DNA of 64,000 bases from Aulostomus chinensis (taxonomy: Eukaryota > Chordata > Actinopteri > Syngnathiformes > Aulostomidae), in contig JBBMOA010000017.1 in assembly GCA_037954235.1 (NCBI GenBank), forward strand, positions 1,302,501-1,366,500. The letters are read 5' to 3'. This document shows, piece after piece, positions 28,105 through 35,671 of the stretch. A model generated the notes under the pieces. It had not been told where the DNA came from, did no database searches, and was given only the letters and a program-made list of their open reading frames with translations. Within the stretch, counting starts at the first letter, position 1. Every line of letters starts with the position of its first letter. A program made the position numbers and the translations under genes.

Positions 28105-31100
28105 CAGAGAGAGAGAGACAGAGCTATAACAGTTCCTCCACAGTGCAACATTAATGCTAATCAAAAGAGCTGAGAAAGCAGCGGTGGTCTGTAAAAACAG
28201 ATTCTCTCTTGTCTTCTCATTTCTGAGGGGATTCTTTCTTCCTCCTCCTCCACCTCCGCCTCTTCCTTGCAGGGATTTATCCCAGGAAAATAACATTTTT
28301 GGGATTTCAATCTGACCCTGAATGAATTTAAGAGAGACACATGTTTTTTTTGCCTAGCTGAGGGATAAATAAGGAAAGTTAAGTTGCTGTAATTGATTTC
28401 TCTTCAGTCCACTCAACTGAATAATCTGCCAGGGAAACAAGCACTAAGCTGTTCATTAGAAGATCTGCCAACATGCAACTCATCCCCAGCTTATTCTCCC
28501 AGTGTCACGGAAAGAATACAAACTCAATAGTTGGAGTCCTTTTGTGTTCAAGAGGTTGGGAAAACTTCACTTCCAGCTTAGAGAGAAGTTTTTCTCCTCT
28601 GCCAACAGAAACGCTGAGCTCATCAGTTTGTCTGTTCAGAGATGGTCTTGGTTCTGTTGAGTCAATCGGTTTTATTTGTGGGTTCATGGCAGAACACGTT
28701 GTGACGAGGCAGGTGATGCACGTTGCACCGGGCGGACTGAAACAATCCCTGTCAAGGACAAAGACTTGTGGAGAGAAACTAAGAGGAAGTGGCTGACTTT
28801 ACCTGTTCAGATGGACCCCTCCACAAGTAGAAGTGAACTCTACGAGCGTGGGGGGGCTCGTCTGTGCGTCCGTCACCATAGAGGTGAGCTTGACTGAGAG
28901 GCTCCTGATTATGTTCCGTTTTCATTATTTGATCTTGAAATGTTCTGGGACATTTATGTTCCTTTAAATAAAACTGTTGTCACATCCTCAGAGTGTCAGA
29001 GGTTCCATGAAGCTCCGCCTGTCGCTGCGACGCCACGACGCCCACTTCCACACTTCCACCCGACTTCACACAGGACCGATTATTGCAGCCGCTTTACAGC
29101 CCCGACAGCAAAAACTGATTCAGCTCTGACGGAACCATAGCTTGTGTTGACAGTTGTTTGTAATGCCTCTGACCACCAGGAGATGGAGACAAAAGCGCCT
29201 CACAGCAGCTTTAAGGAGTTTTGTAAACACAAAGCACCACTGACTGTTTGACTGATTGGTTGAGTTGATTGTTACGGACAAAGTTCATAGGTTCTTTTCT
29301 CTGCTGCAGGGTTTAACAAATCCTGTAGTGAAGCTGAAGCTGCTGGCTGCTGACAGACGAGCGGCCGTACGCACTTGGGTGCATCCGAATATGAACACGT
29401 CCTGTTGAATTAAGCTGAGCCAAGAGCCCAAACATACAGCACCAACTGGATCGGTTCTTAATGTGTTTGTATTAGCTCCAAATCTGAAGAGAAATTGGTG
29501 GAGTTCAGCTCTTCCCTGGTGCCAGAACGGTGGTGTAGAGACGGTGCTTGATCACCCCAATTAGCTCTCTAATCACGGAGCCAAACAGAAACACAGACTT
29601 CTCAGTTTGCACAGTGAAATCAGAGAGTTTAGGCATGGCGGCCATGGGCTCCAGCCTATTATTGTTTACCACTCCTATGAAGATGTCACCAACAGCAGTG
29701 CTGTTTTATCCACTCACAACATTTCAAAGCAGAGCAAAGGGGCCCAAGGGTGCCATGAAAAAGCTTTAAATAGTCTTCAATGCCTGTCCTCAGGGGAATC
29801 GCCCCTCGCCTGAAAAGACCTAATTTAATAAATTTGCTCTTTAGGCGTTCGTCTTTTCGTTTTGAATCGTCTTATTATGGATTCATACGCATGCAGGCCT
29901 TTTGGTCTAAATATTGCCCCTCTTAGCTAATGCTTAACCATACATATTTTACTCTTTCAGGAGGACCACCTACATTCGTTTTGAATGTAACTGGGTTCAT
30001 TAGCACCTCAGAGATAATACAGCGGCTGTATGCTTAATGTAAGCACTTCTAAGTCTCTAATTTTCCACAAATAATTCCCCTTGATCTCAACTAAAATTTA
30101 TGCAGGGGGGCGTTGAGAGCAATGTGCTTTAACACGGATAGTGCAAGTAAAGTAAGTATGTACATAAAATGAATTATAAATGGATGATTTATTGGGGAGG
30201 AGGAAGATAGAATGTGAGAGTTACACAGAAAGAGAGAAGCATTCCATGTTTTAGCTCTAAGTGAAGGCAAGTGGGAGTGATGCACGCGATCACATCGCAG
30301 ACCGACAGAACTCACATGTACTGCCCGCCTGTTGGCATGTATTGTCACTGGTGGTGGAACCTCCTGATGTCTGAAACCCTGTTCTCTGACTCGGCCTGGG
30401 ACCTGGTTCGGTTCATCTGATATCCTTTGTTTTAACTTTCTTGGTCTCATTCCCGGGTGGCCTGGTGGAGCAGTGGTCCTCACGGTGGCCCCCATCAAGA
30501 AGGTTGTGGGTGGAGCCCCGGCTGCAGCACGGGGTCTTTCTGGGTGAGTCTCCATGTTCTCCCTGTTCCTGCTGGGTTCTCTCTGGTACTCCAGCTTCCT
30601 CCACAGTCCAAAGACATCAAGAGGGACCAGGTTAATCCAGACTCTAAATTGACCGTAGGCGTGGCTGGGAGAGCCAATGGTTGTCTGTCTCTATGTGTTG
30701 GCCCTGCCATGGACTGGTGACCTGTCCAGGGGGAAGGCTGCTGGGATAGGCTCCACCCCCACCACCCTCAACAGGAGGAGAGGGGGAACATGGAGGAATG
30801 GAGGGATGATGGAGGGATGGGTCTTATTCCCATAATTCATCTGCAAGGTCAAGAGCTGGTCTGACCCCGGGCCTTGACCCCGGGCCTTGACCCCAGGCCT
30901 TGACCCCGGGCCTTGGCCTTGGCCTTGGCCTTGACCTGAGGCTGGTCGTGAACCTGTGGCATTCTTTTATAATCGTGAATGTGTTGTTCGAACCTCTCTG
31001 AGAGCAAAGGTGATGCTGACGGCGCCAGCGTAGTCCTGATGCGTAGCTGTGTTCAGACTGTGTCAAGGTCACATTGTGCCGGATGTTCCATCCAGGTGTT

Positions 31101-31520
31101 ACTGGGAGTGTCCGACATTACCAGTATGACTGTTTAGGAGGGAGGAACTAAGATGCTCTGGTGGAGCTGACTTGACCTCATCTCACGTCCAGCCTCCTCC
31201 ATCTGGGGCGGACATCCAGTAAAGTGTCCAGTGGAAGCGTCTCTGAGTCCCCAGCCGGGTTCTGGTGTCTGATGAATTCCTTAATCAAAAAATTCCTCTA
31301 CAACAGGAATGTTACAGAATTCTGTTACGCATTATGTCTTAAGCCACCGTAACACTGAAACAAGTCGTAACCTTCAAACGCGTCTTTGGAAACCAGTTCC
31401 AAAGTGAGGACGGGTCAAGAGCCTCAATCACCAAGCCCCAAGCTAAAATAAAAATAACCACACCCTTGAAAACCTCAAACTCTGTCTCTCTGAAAGGAGC
31501 CAGGGCCCCAAAATGGGACT

Positions 31521-31565
<45 letters not shown>

Positions 31566-32035
31566 TGCAGGTTTGCACAGCTGCCCTTGTTAGGGTGTCC
31601 CAATGACCCAAACTGTAATCCTCCCCAACTGATAAATACGCCTGACCTTGACCTGACCTTCCCTCAGCGCACACCTTCATGCCACCTGAGCCAGGGACTC
31701 ATGAGGACTACAGGTCCTGCCAGCATTGACGCTCTTCTAACCCTGAATGAGCAGAGAGAGACGGACGTCCAGCCTGCTGCTGGACTGACTTGTCCGAGGC
31801 TGTCACTGCAGTGCGCAGCGGCGTACCTGGAGCTGGTGCAGGATCCGCTCCCTGGGCTGGACCTGGTGCTTGCTGCAGCTCTGCTGGTAGGCCACCGTCA
31901 CCTCCATCAAGGTGAGGCAGCTGTCAGCTGGAACAGAACAACACACTCATTTACTGCCGTAATGTCTCTGCATCCCAGTGAGCCACCAGCAACCACTCAC
32001 AAGTGCTTAAGGGGCTGACAAATGCCATACGGTAC

Positions 32036-32083
<48 letters not shown>

Positions 32084-32663
32084 GCATCCACAGGGAAAAC
32101 AGCAGTCAGTGAGAATGAGAAGGACACGGATGTCTGTCTGAACAATAAATCAGCCAATCAGACATGTTGATTAATCAACCACAGGCTGATGGACGACTGA
32201 GACGTCTAAATGTTTCCATCTTTGGTGCATCCTTCAAAACTGCGTGTCAGGACTGGTGCCGAGGGAGCTGAGCCCCGACTGGGAAGTGCTGGTACTACAA
32301 GTATTCAGAGCAATTTGCCTTCAATATTTGAAAAGATATTAACTTTTTGTCTCCAACCAAGACACAGCTAGCTTGTAGCTAACGAGACAGTGATGAGGTT
32401 TTAAAATTATGACTCTGTGACCTTTCTTTGGGACACGTGGAAAGATGGTGCTCAGCTGGACGGCGCCCATTTTACTGAACTGGAGCTGAGACACACAGCA
32501 GCTTACCTGTCCTGTCAGAACTCCCGTGCTCAGCAAATCCAGACACGATCTGTTCATCCGGGGGGAAAGACACACGCTTTCCTCCTTTACTTCTCTTCTG
32601 GCTTGGTTTTCCTGCTCCGTCGTCACACTGGTCATCGTTCTCTGTGTCGCTGCAGCGGGTCAT
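3398..32663 (-). CDS. ppp1r37: ppp1r37-like gene (PP1 regulatory subunit 37 / LRRC68), partial at 3' end
   Basis: PPP1R37 family proteins bind protein phosphatase 1 through an RVxF motif and carry ribonuclease-inhibitor-type leucine-rich repeats. Nine minus-strand exons join in phase: 32663-32507, 31927-31827, 20955-20910, 18645-18545, 18363-18244, 16074-15927, 6903-6748, 5939-5827 and 3539-3398, giving 361 codons plus one base. The N-terminal KRVSF docking motif is at residues 29-33, followed by PPDEQIVSG. Residues 53-135 match the family's helical N-terminus and CEALE segment, and residues 136-361 carry LRRs with LxxLxLxxN cores. Each exon aligns to the human protein in order, with the same apparent junctions. 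Sequence is clearly diverged from human, so a fish paralogue is possible. The C-terminal exons lie beyond the left edge. The start is the first in-frame ATG after an upstream TAG. Introns are heavily invaded by repeats. It is transcribed divergently from vrk1. Confidence 0.85.
3540..5826. other. ppp1r37-like intron 8
   Basis: This intron holds a C run at 4020-4039, a G run at about 4252-4262, a TG repeat at 4699-4770 and an AT-rich unique block (see 4380-4680). No exon or RNA gene was recognised. Confidence 0.7.
4380..4680. promoter_or_regulatory. candidate conserved non-coding element
   Basis: This is complex, non-repetitive, AT-rich sequence with homeodomain-type cores (TAATTA-like, TTAATAACAG, ATTTAATCAA) and no frame of interest. 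It stands out from the low-complexity surroundings. The call rests only on texture; conservation was not tested. Confidence 0.25.
5827..5939 (-). CDS. ppp1r37: ppp1r37-like exon 8 (LRR)
   Basis: The acceptor is CTGCTGCCCAG and the donor GTGAGA at 5826. It encodes residues 278-314, with the first two bases completing Gly277 and the exon ending in phase 0. The translation LEELCDGLRRQ...LNVLLLRNNQITAKGM parallels the family segment with LVLWNNQLTHTGM. Confidence 0.87.
5940..6747. other. ppp1r37-like intron 7
   Basis: This is unique sequence without a recognisable gene. A short AT-rich patch near 6130-6215 (TAATTAG, CATTAATTGG) could be regulatory, but nothing firm supports that. Confidence 0.6.
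6748..6903 (-). CDS. ppp1r37: ppp1r37-like exon 7 (LRR, contains palindrome)
   Basis: The acceptor is TGCTGCACAG and the donor GTATGA at 6747. It encodes residues 226-276 plus split codons at both ends. The reading GGLKTNKVLQELHLTNNLLN then LGDLLSSNSCLQLLELSNN matches the PPP1R37 segment TALKMNMNLRELYLADNKLN onward almost position for position. The codons for SSNSCLQLLEL form a perfect 18-bp inverted repeat with a 4-nt loop at 6770-6809. Confidence 0.9.
7785..8060. repeat. degenerate GATAC/GACAC pentanucleotide array
   Basis: About 275 bp of 5-bp units of the form GATAC, GACAC and GATAT (also with 10-bp spacing) are drifted but still in register for long runs. It is old minisatellite-like DNA with no coding potential. 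Confidence 0.8.
10493..10669. repeat. 18-bp minisatellite made of E-boxes
   Basis: Ten tandem copies occur of an 18-bp unit CAGGTGCTCCACCTG plus CTC or TTC, alternating regularly. Each unit contains CAGGTG and its reverse complement CACCTG, so the array holds 20 E2-boxes of the type bound by ZEB, Snail and E-protein factors. It lies in intron 6 of the ppp1r37-like gene. Open frames through it (Gly-Ala-Pro or Val-Leu-His repeats) are artefacts. Confidence 0.95.
11769..11943. repeat. 57-bp perfect inverted repeat with 61-nt loop
   Basis: Arms at 11769-11825 and 11887-11943 are perfect reverse complements. The loop, read on the minus strand, contains GACGGA, a GGCT-TCT-AGCC hairpin, then GAAAC and ACGTCC. 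This resembles a degenerate hammerhead ribozyme core such as those in Penelope-like retroelements. No reverse transcriptase or GIY-YIG coding sequence lies next to it. The perfect arms suggest recent formation or strong copying constraint. Confidence 0.9.
11990..12312 (-). mobile_element. tRNA-derived SINE, minus orientation
   Basis: This is the reverse complement of the copy at 30452-30815. It shares the core containing GTCAATTTAGAGTC and TTGGACTGTGGAGGAAGC, and the tail with GACCTGTCCAGG and GGGATAGGCTCCACC. This arrangement is typical of an abundant teleost SINE. Apparent peptides in it are not genes. Confidence 0.85.
13455..14685. repeat. GT-rich minisatellite with three embedded transposon ends
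   Basis: This is a long array of GTGTGTGTACATGTGTGTTTGC-like units. At 13711-13760, 14145-14196 and 14677-14723 the same block occurs, containing CTATAGGTGTCAGTGTTAAC followed by TGTTATTAACTTGTTAACCC. So units of about 430-530 bp were duplicated together with the left end of the adjacent hAT element. Further GT-array sequence resumes at 15834, on the other side of that element. Confidence 0.9.
14686..15833 (+). mobile_element. decayed hAT (ZBED-type) transposon, internally deleted
   Basis: The ends are TAGGTGTCAG and CTGACAGGTCTA, inexact inverted repeats, with GCGATTAATT-type subterminal motifs near the right end. The plus-strand frame at 14912-15166 encodes a BED-type zinc finger remnant (CIHCEAEFSFHRRTAAF...AKH) in which one histidine ligand is missing. 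The rest of the transposase is gone, and a SINE fragment sits at 15463-15605. The flanking 8-mers match at only about five positions, so the target duplication has decayed or the ends are slightly misplaced. Confidence 0.7.
15463..15605 (+). mobile_element. SINE 3'-half fragment inside the hAT element
   Basis: It contains TTGTCTGTCTCTATGTGTTG, GACCTGTCCAGGGTGAACCC and GGGATAGGCTCCATCCC, the tail shared by the other SINE copies in this window. It is nested within the hAT relic at 14686-15833. Confidence 0.75.
15834..15926. repeat. right-hand remnant of the GT-rich array
   Basis: GTGTACATGTAGGTGTGTG units resume directly after the hAT end and run to within a base of the donor site of exon 6. 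The hAT insertion therefore split one original array. Confidence 0.8.
15927..16074 (-). CDS. ppp1r37: ppp1r37-like exon 6 (LRR)
   Basis: The acceptor is TGTGTTTTACAG and the donor GTATGA at 15926. It encodes residues 176-224 (SVCLSRLDVCN ... LRVLQLHNVQLSGLPLYRL) plus the first base of Val225, in phase 0. It aligns with the family segment TSCLQYLDARN ... LAVLHLENASLSGRPLMLL. It is bracketed by two decayed hAT elements, each within about 520 bp. Confidence 0.9.
16260..17975. repeat. 17-bp CAGTCCTGGTCTAGCAA minisatellite, interrupted
   Basis: Degenerate tandem units (AGTCCTGGTCTAGCACC, AGTCCTGGTGTAACAAC and similar) occupy 16260-16589 and resume at 17811-17975. The interruption is exactly the hAT element at 16590-17810. 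Confidence 0.9.
16590..17810 (+). mobile_element. hAT-Ac (ZBED1-like) element, 1.2 kb, pseudogenic
   Basis: The element is flanked by an identical 8-bp target duplication GTCCTGGT (16582-16589 and 17811-17818), the length expected for hAT transposons, although the host minisatellite itself contains this 8-mer. Many subterminal ATCGATA/TATCG motifs lie near both ends. The plus-strand frame from about 16880 reads YFGFKKQ, then KVEVKYNGNTTNLWSHVTRH (tail of a BED finger), then ICKDLRP, a TGA stop at 17167, VVENVGFR, and AERVAIAGDSWTSRAT ending near 17370. Both finger cysteines are mutated, and the catalytic core and dimerisation domain are deleted. It cannot move on its own. Confidence 0.88.
18244..18363 (-). 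CDS. ppp1r37: ppp1r37-like exon 5
   Basis: It encodes residues 136-175 in phase 0-0, beginning GAQSLLDMILYYESAAHLHV and continuing through GTSGWRALAHLIKQ. It aligns with the family segment GASALFDMIEYYESATHLNI ... GTRGWQAAAHMMRK. The acceptor polypyrimidine tract is a run of 20 Cs (the G run at 18369-18388 on the plus strand) followed by TCCAG. The donor is GTTGGC, weak at positions +3 to +6. Confidence 0.9.
18545..18645 (-). CDS. ppp1r37: ppp1r37-like exon 4
   Basis: The acceptor is CCTCCATCAAG and the donor GTGAGT at 18544. It encodes ERLDHRSCEALEVVFKSLRF and the following 13 residues (103-135), with the first two bases completing Gly102. It matches the family segment EKLDYKTCEALEEVFKRLQF. 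Confidence 0.92.
18646..20909. other. ppp1r37-like intron 3
   Basis: It contains a TATATG/GTGT/CACA cluster at 19250-19355, a C run at 19676-19686 and the AT-rich candidate regulatory block 19490-19810. The GC-rich part at 19800-20400 has no recognisable exon. Confidence 0.65.
19490..19810. promoter_or_regulatory. candidate conserved non-coding element
   Basis: This is complex AT-rich sequence with two copies of GTAATCTGATTACT (at 19531 and 19661) and motifs such as ATATGCATAATTACA and GATAATTACTATCATAATTA. GTAATCTGATTAC is nearly palindromic and carries paired homeodomain TAATC cores (OTX/PITX-like). Conservation was not tested. Confidence 0.35.
20910..20955 (-). CDS. ppp1r37: ppp1r37-like exon 3 (46-nt micro-exon)
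   Basis: The acceptor is CTCTCCCCCCCAG and the donor GTAAGT at 20909. It encodes 15 codons, QGARVGGGEKRLDLR, plus the first base of Gly102. The human protein has the same number of residues here (EFTDLGHRLDCLDLKG), and the conserved LDL[RK]G end joins directly to ERLDHRSCEALE of exon 4. A second AG three bases downstream would drop the Gln. A (TG)33 tract in transcript sense lies 31 nt upstream. Confidence 0.78.
20986..21052 (-). promoter_or_regulatory. (UG)n tract just upstream of the micro-exon acceptor
   Basis: On the plus strand this is (CA)33; in the ppp1r37-like transcript it is (UG)33. It ends 31 nt before the acceptor of exon 3, separated only by a pyrimidine-rich stretch. UG tracts next to weak acceptors bind TDP-43 and CELF proteins in other vertebrate genes (CFTR exon 9 is the standard case). 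An effect here is inference. Confidence 0.5.
22490..23865. repeat. 1.4-kb AAT/ACT/AAC trinucleotide array
   Basis: This is an almost pure array of AAT, ACT and AAC triplets, with the composite AATAATAACAATACTACT recurring. It is interrupted only by rare changes, mostly after 23450. The 501-codon and 461-codon open frames across it (Ser/Ile or Leu/Ile/Thr only) follow from the lack of stops in such triplets and are not genes. Confidence 0.97.
25240..25640. promoter_or_regulatory. candidate conserved enhancer (octamer motif)
   Basis: This is a 400-bp unique AT-rich block between two CA repeats. It contains a perfect octamer ATGCAAAT at 25377-25384, CATTAATATG, TTAACAATTAGCAATTAA and GACTTAATTAATGCC, which are POU and homeodomain-type sites. 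The composition is typical of vertebrate developmental enhancers. Alignment across species is needed. Confidence 0.4.
26340..26930. promoter_or_regulatory. candidate non-coding element near TTAGCACTGG repeat
   Basis: This is unique sequence interrupted by five copies of the 10-mer TTAGCACTGG (26423-26470). The flanking DNA contains AATTAGG, GTTAATTTAATC and TAATGTGATATT. It is only weakly suggestive of regulatory function. Confidence 0.2.
27360..28450. promoter_or_regulatory. candidate conserved non-coding cluster
   Basis: Between simple repeats there are unique AT-rich stretches, for example TTCAATTAGG near 27381, GCATGCATTTAATTTAAAAG near 27990, ACATTAATGCTAATCAAAAG near 28150 and TGTAATTGATTTC near 28390. 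The density of homeodomain cores is high and no reading frame is credible. Confidence 0.3.
29500..30090. promoter_or_regulatory. candidate conserved enhancer block
   Basis: About 590 bp of complex sequence holds CCAATTAGCTCTCTAATCAC near 29557, ACCTAATTTAATAAATTTGC near 29818, TTAGCTAATGCTTAACC near 29923 and GCACTTCTAAGTCTCTAATT near 30044. It has no tandem repeats and is the longest such block in the intron. Texture strongly resembles ancient vertebrate non-coding elements, but this was not tested. Confidence 0.4.
30452..30830 (+). mobile_element. full-length tRNA-derived SINE
   Basis: It runs from a tRNA-like head (GGTGGCCTGGTGGAGCAGTG ... AGAAGGTTGTGGGTGGAGCC, degenerate A and B boxes) through the CCACAGTCCAAAGACATC and CTAAATTGACCGTAGGCGTG core to the tail GACTGGTGACCTGTCCAGG, GGGATAGGCTCCACC and GGAGGGATGATGGAGGGATG. 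It is the best-preserved SINE copy here. Confidence 0.87.
31827..31927 (-). CDS. ppp1r37: ppp1r37-like exon 2
   Basis: The acceptor is TTCTGTTCCAG and the donor GTACGC at 31826. It completes Ala53 and encodes residues 54-86, including LTLMEVTVAYQQSCSKHQVQ and ILHQLQ. It corresponds to the family segment VTVDEVIGAYKQACQKLNCR ... LLRQLQ. It begins in phase 1 and ends in phase 0. Confidence 0.88.
31928..32506. other. ppp1r37-like intron 1
   Basis: It contains a TG repeat followed by a G run (32038-32084) and otherwise unique sequence. No gene was seen. Confidence 0.75.
32507..32663 (-). CDS. ppp1r37: ppp1r37-like exon 1 (start codon, RVxF motif)
   Basis: The first in-frame ATG after an upstream TAG is at 32663. 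The exon encodes residues 1-52: an acidic stretch (DTENDDQCDD), a basic stretch (KPSQKRSKGGKR) and then VSFPPDEQIVSGF. KRVSF (29-33) is a canonical PP1-docking RVxF motif, and the family has KRVTFPSDEDIVSG at the same place. The donor is GTAAGC at 32506. The 5' UTR and promoter upstream (32664 onward) were not resolved. Confidence 0.9.
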
Positions 32664-34925
32664 CACGCCGTCGCAATTCGAAAGCAAAGGCTGCAACAGG
32701 ACACACTCGACAACAGTTGCTGGCTATCTTAGCCAGGCAGCCATGGTAACAGTTATGGAAGCAATGCTAAACTGGTGAGGTGGCGAAGACGAAGGTGTAC
32801 AAGCACGAGCTCCGTTGGACGAGACGTGATGTTGTTTCCACTCTGTGGCACCTGGACAGACAAGACACTAGAGAACCAATATCTTATTCATGAGTTGTGC
32901 ATGGAGTTGCCTGTGAAACCTAATATGCTTGAGTCAAATGACACATGGAAATAGGGAGGCGCTGCACGCTTACAGAGCTGCTGAAACGCTACTCTGCACT
33001 CATGGAGACTCATTTACGGTCCTGACTTGTTATTTTAAAGATGAACAGTTTCAGAAAAGACGCCCCTTTGCTTTCTTGTCCTGAGGAGCAGGATGAGAGA
33101 ATCCATGGACCTGCCAGTCATTAACAGTGATTCAGAATCAACTTTCTCACATTTTTGGTTACAGTTTTCACTAAAGGGATACTTCACTAAACGCTCTGTT
33201 GCTCCCAACAGCACAAGGGTTCAAAAACTGCTCTTTACAATCTCCAGCGCATGCACAGCGGAGAGCATGGTGGCCCAGGATCAACCGGACCTTCCACCAA
33301 GGCTCTGGGCCAAGGTCATAGTCCGGTCTTCTCCATCCAGCCGAATTCCCAGAAATACACAAACACTTGGGTTTGAGCGACAAAAATCCACTTCAGCCCT
33401 TCTGGTGCAGCCCTGCCACGGTGAGTGAGGAGCTGGAAGAGTTCTGGTTCTGAGCTGGATTAAACCTGACCGCGACCTTGATTGTTACCCCATGTTTGAA
33501 GGTTTTAAGTTTTGGTCACCGGGGGCAGTGGAACACCGTTAGCTTCAAGCTAAATCTTCATGACTGCATCTTCCTGTACTCGCACAGGGTCACAAGGAAC
33601 TGAAAGAACCGAGATGAAGTAACATCTGTGTGACACCAACACGCCGTGATAAGAAGCTGGAAGGTTTATAGGGAACCGCGCACCACCAGAGGGCTTTCAG
33701 CCAGGCAGCAGGGGGAGACCGAGGAGGCACGTCAGTGTCAGCCAGCCGGGGAGGCCAACAAGTCTCTGAACATTCAAAAAGAAAAATAAAGGAAGACATG
33801 AGGCCGACGTATCCTCCTCACCTGAGCTGTGGACCTGTTGAACGAATGACAGAGAAATTAAACCTCCACGTTCACCCTTTAAGTCAGAGGCAGAAATCTG
33901 CTTCCCAGTGTGGATGAACTGAGTCGCCACTGAGCAGCGAACCTGCACCAAACTGACACGGCTGCAGCCCCGCCCCTCCAGCTCAGGCTGAGCCCACTGA
34001 GCCCAGCGTGTGTACCACGATAGGACATGAATACTACTGAAGAGGGAAGAGAGTACTTCAATACATGTGACGAGTCTGAAGTACAAAGATCATTTACAGA
34101 TACAACCACCCTCACCAGCCAGTTATCAATGAAAGCCAGAACAGAGTAAAATATGAAGTGACCAAGTATTTCTCCCTCACCAACAATAACAACTAAAGGA
34201 CATCCCTTTAAAACAGAGTTTTTGACAGAGAGACAAAAGCCGGACACTCGAACGTCAGCATGGCAGAAGCCATGAGAGGAGGAAGAGGAGGGCGCGGTAG
34301 GAGCACTATTTAATTGGTAAGAACATTAAAAAGTGAACACGGATAAATAGAGATAAGGAAACAGGTGAGCAGCAAGAAATTAAAGAACATGGTGGAATGA
34401 GACCAGCGAAGAGGAAGAGGCAACAATCAAGAACCTTCTGTGTGAGGCGCAGCTGCTTTGTTCTCCAGGTGTCAGGAGGGCTTGGACTTGTTCTTGCTAA
34501 TCTGATTATTCTTTCAGCAAAGTTCTACATCCATAAATTTGCTAAAATTACATATCTGTTCCTTGCATTTTAGAAAATTATTGGAGGGCTCTATTAATAT
34601 AATAGCTTCTGCTAAAACACTAAACCTGCTGAATAAATGCTGGTTGTGCTGCCACTTCAGTGTTTTAGTGTGCAGTTATTTGCACGTGTTGGCCTCCAAG
34701 CCACCCTTAGTTTTGTTTTATTTTGTATTTCAGAATTTTATTTAAGCTTCTTTTTTCCAGTTTTAGGTCACCACTGTTTTCACTCGTTATCTCCCCACGT
34801 GCATGTTTGACGTTAAAAACCCGTGCGAGAGAAGCTGCAGCGGCAGTGACGTCGACACGAGCAAACGCCACCACAGAAACGTTAGCAAGGAACCCTTTCA
34901 CCTGACCTTCTGTTCCAATCAGTCG
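32664..34925. other. divergent intergenic region
   Basis: This is mostly unique sequence between the two 5' ends. Frames of up to 143 codons occur but show no family signature or splice support. I see no RNA gene. The ppp1r37-like promoter must lie at its left end. Confidence 0.6.
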
Positions 34926-34929
34926 GTCA

Positions 34930-35466
34930 AAAGATGAGGAGAGGAGAGACAGAAGAGAAGAGACAGAGGAGACAGAGGAGAAGAGACAGAAGAGAAGAGA
35001 AGAGACAGAAGAGAAGAGAAGAGAAGAGAGAAGAGACAGAAGAGAAGAGAAGACAGAAGAGAAGAGAAGAGAAGAGAGAAGAGACAGAAGAGAAGAGACA
35101 GAAGAGAAGAGACGAGACAGAGGAGAAGAGAAGAGACAGAAGAGACAGAGGAGAGAAGAGAAGAGACAGAAGAGAAGAGAAGAGACAGAAGAGAAGAGAA
35201 GAGACAGAAGAGAAGAGAAGAGAAGAGAGAAGAGACAGGAGAGAAGAGAAGAGACAGAAGAGAAGAGAAGAGAAGAGAGAAGAGACAGAAGAGAAGAGAC
35301 AGAAGAGAAGAGACGAGACAGAGGAGAAGAGAAGAGACAGAAGAGACAGAGGAGAGAAGACAGAGGAGAAGAGAAGAGACAGAAGAGACAGAGGAGAGAA
35401 GACAGAAGAGAAGAGAAGAGACAGAAGAGAAGAGACAGGGGAGAGAAGACAGAAGAGAAGAGAAGG
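34930..35466 (+). repeat. 540-bp polypurine tract (AGAGACAGAAGAGAAG)n
   Basis: The plus strand is almost entirely A and G with regularly spaced C, from units GAGACAGAAGAGAAGAGA arranged in longer duplicated blocks. Such purine/pyrimidine tracts can form triplex (H-DNA). It ends about 115 bp upstream of the vrk1 promoter motifs. The Lys/Arg/Glu or Ser/Leu frames through it are artefacts. Confidence 0.95.
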
Positions 35467-35559
35467 CACCGGGCCCGGAAGTGCAGGAAAGGAAATATGT
35501 CCTCAGAAATAACGAACGTCACAGGAAAGCGCTTCCACGCGCTACGCACCGTTGTTGAG

Positions 35560-35671
35560 AATAGCAAAGTGGCGCGTCCGATGACGTCACTTCCGGGTCG
35601 GTAGTTTTGCGGGAAGTTCGGTCCGGTCCTTTCATTTTCTCCTCCGAGCAACATCAGGTAACAACGTCCAG
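35560..35671 (+). promoter_or_regulatory. vrk1: vrk1 promoter and first non-coding exon
   Basis: A CRE/ATF site TGACGTCA (35582-35589) overlaps an ETS-type CACTTCCGGG, followed by TTTTGCGGGAAG (E2F-like). This is a TATA-less CpG-rich promoter typical of housekeeping and cell-cycle genes. The 5' UTR exon is inferred to end at the donor CAG/GTGAGT (35672). An alternative donor CAG/GTAACA lies at 35657. The exact start site is not defined. Confidence 0.65.

Larger units (their letters stand above)
20956..31826. other. ppp1r37-like intron 2 (10.9 kb)
   Basis: This very long intron contains CA/TG microsatellites (22218-22280, 24943-24998, 25171-25230, 25693-25727, 26284-26334, 27290-27352, 27536-27581, 28062-28091, 31525-31563), a 1.4-kb trinucleotide array, one SINE, short tandem repeats (TTAGCACTGG at 26423-26470, CGCCGCTGTA at 27690-27724, GACCCCGGGCCTT at 30864-30930) and several enhancer-like AT-rich blocks. 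No coding exon was recognised. Confidence 0.7.

Noticed and set aside
33093..33428. 111-codon frame between the two genes
   Set aside because: It has no recognisable domain, splice context or promoter, and its codon composition is not distinctive.
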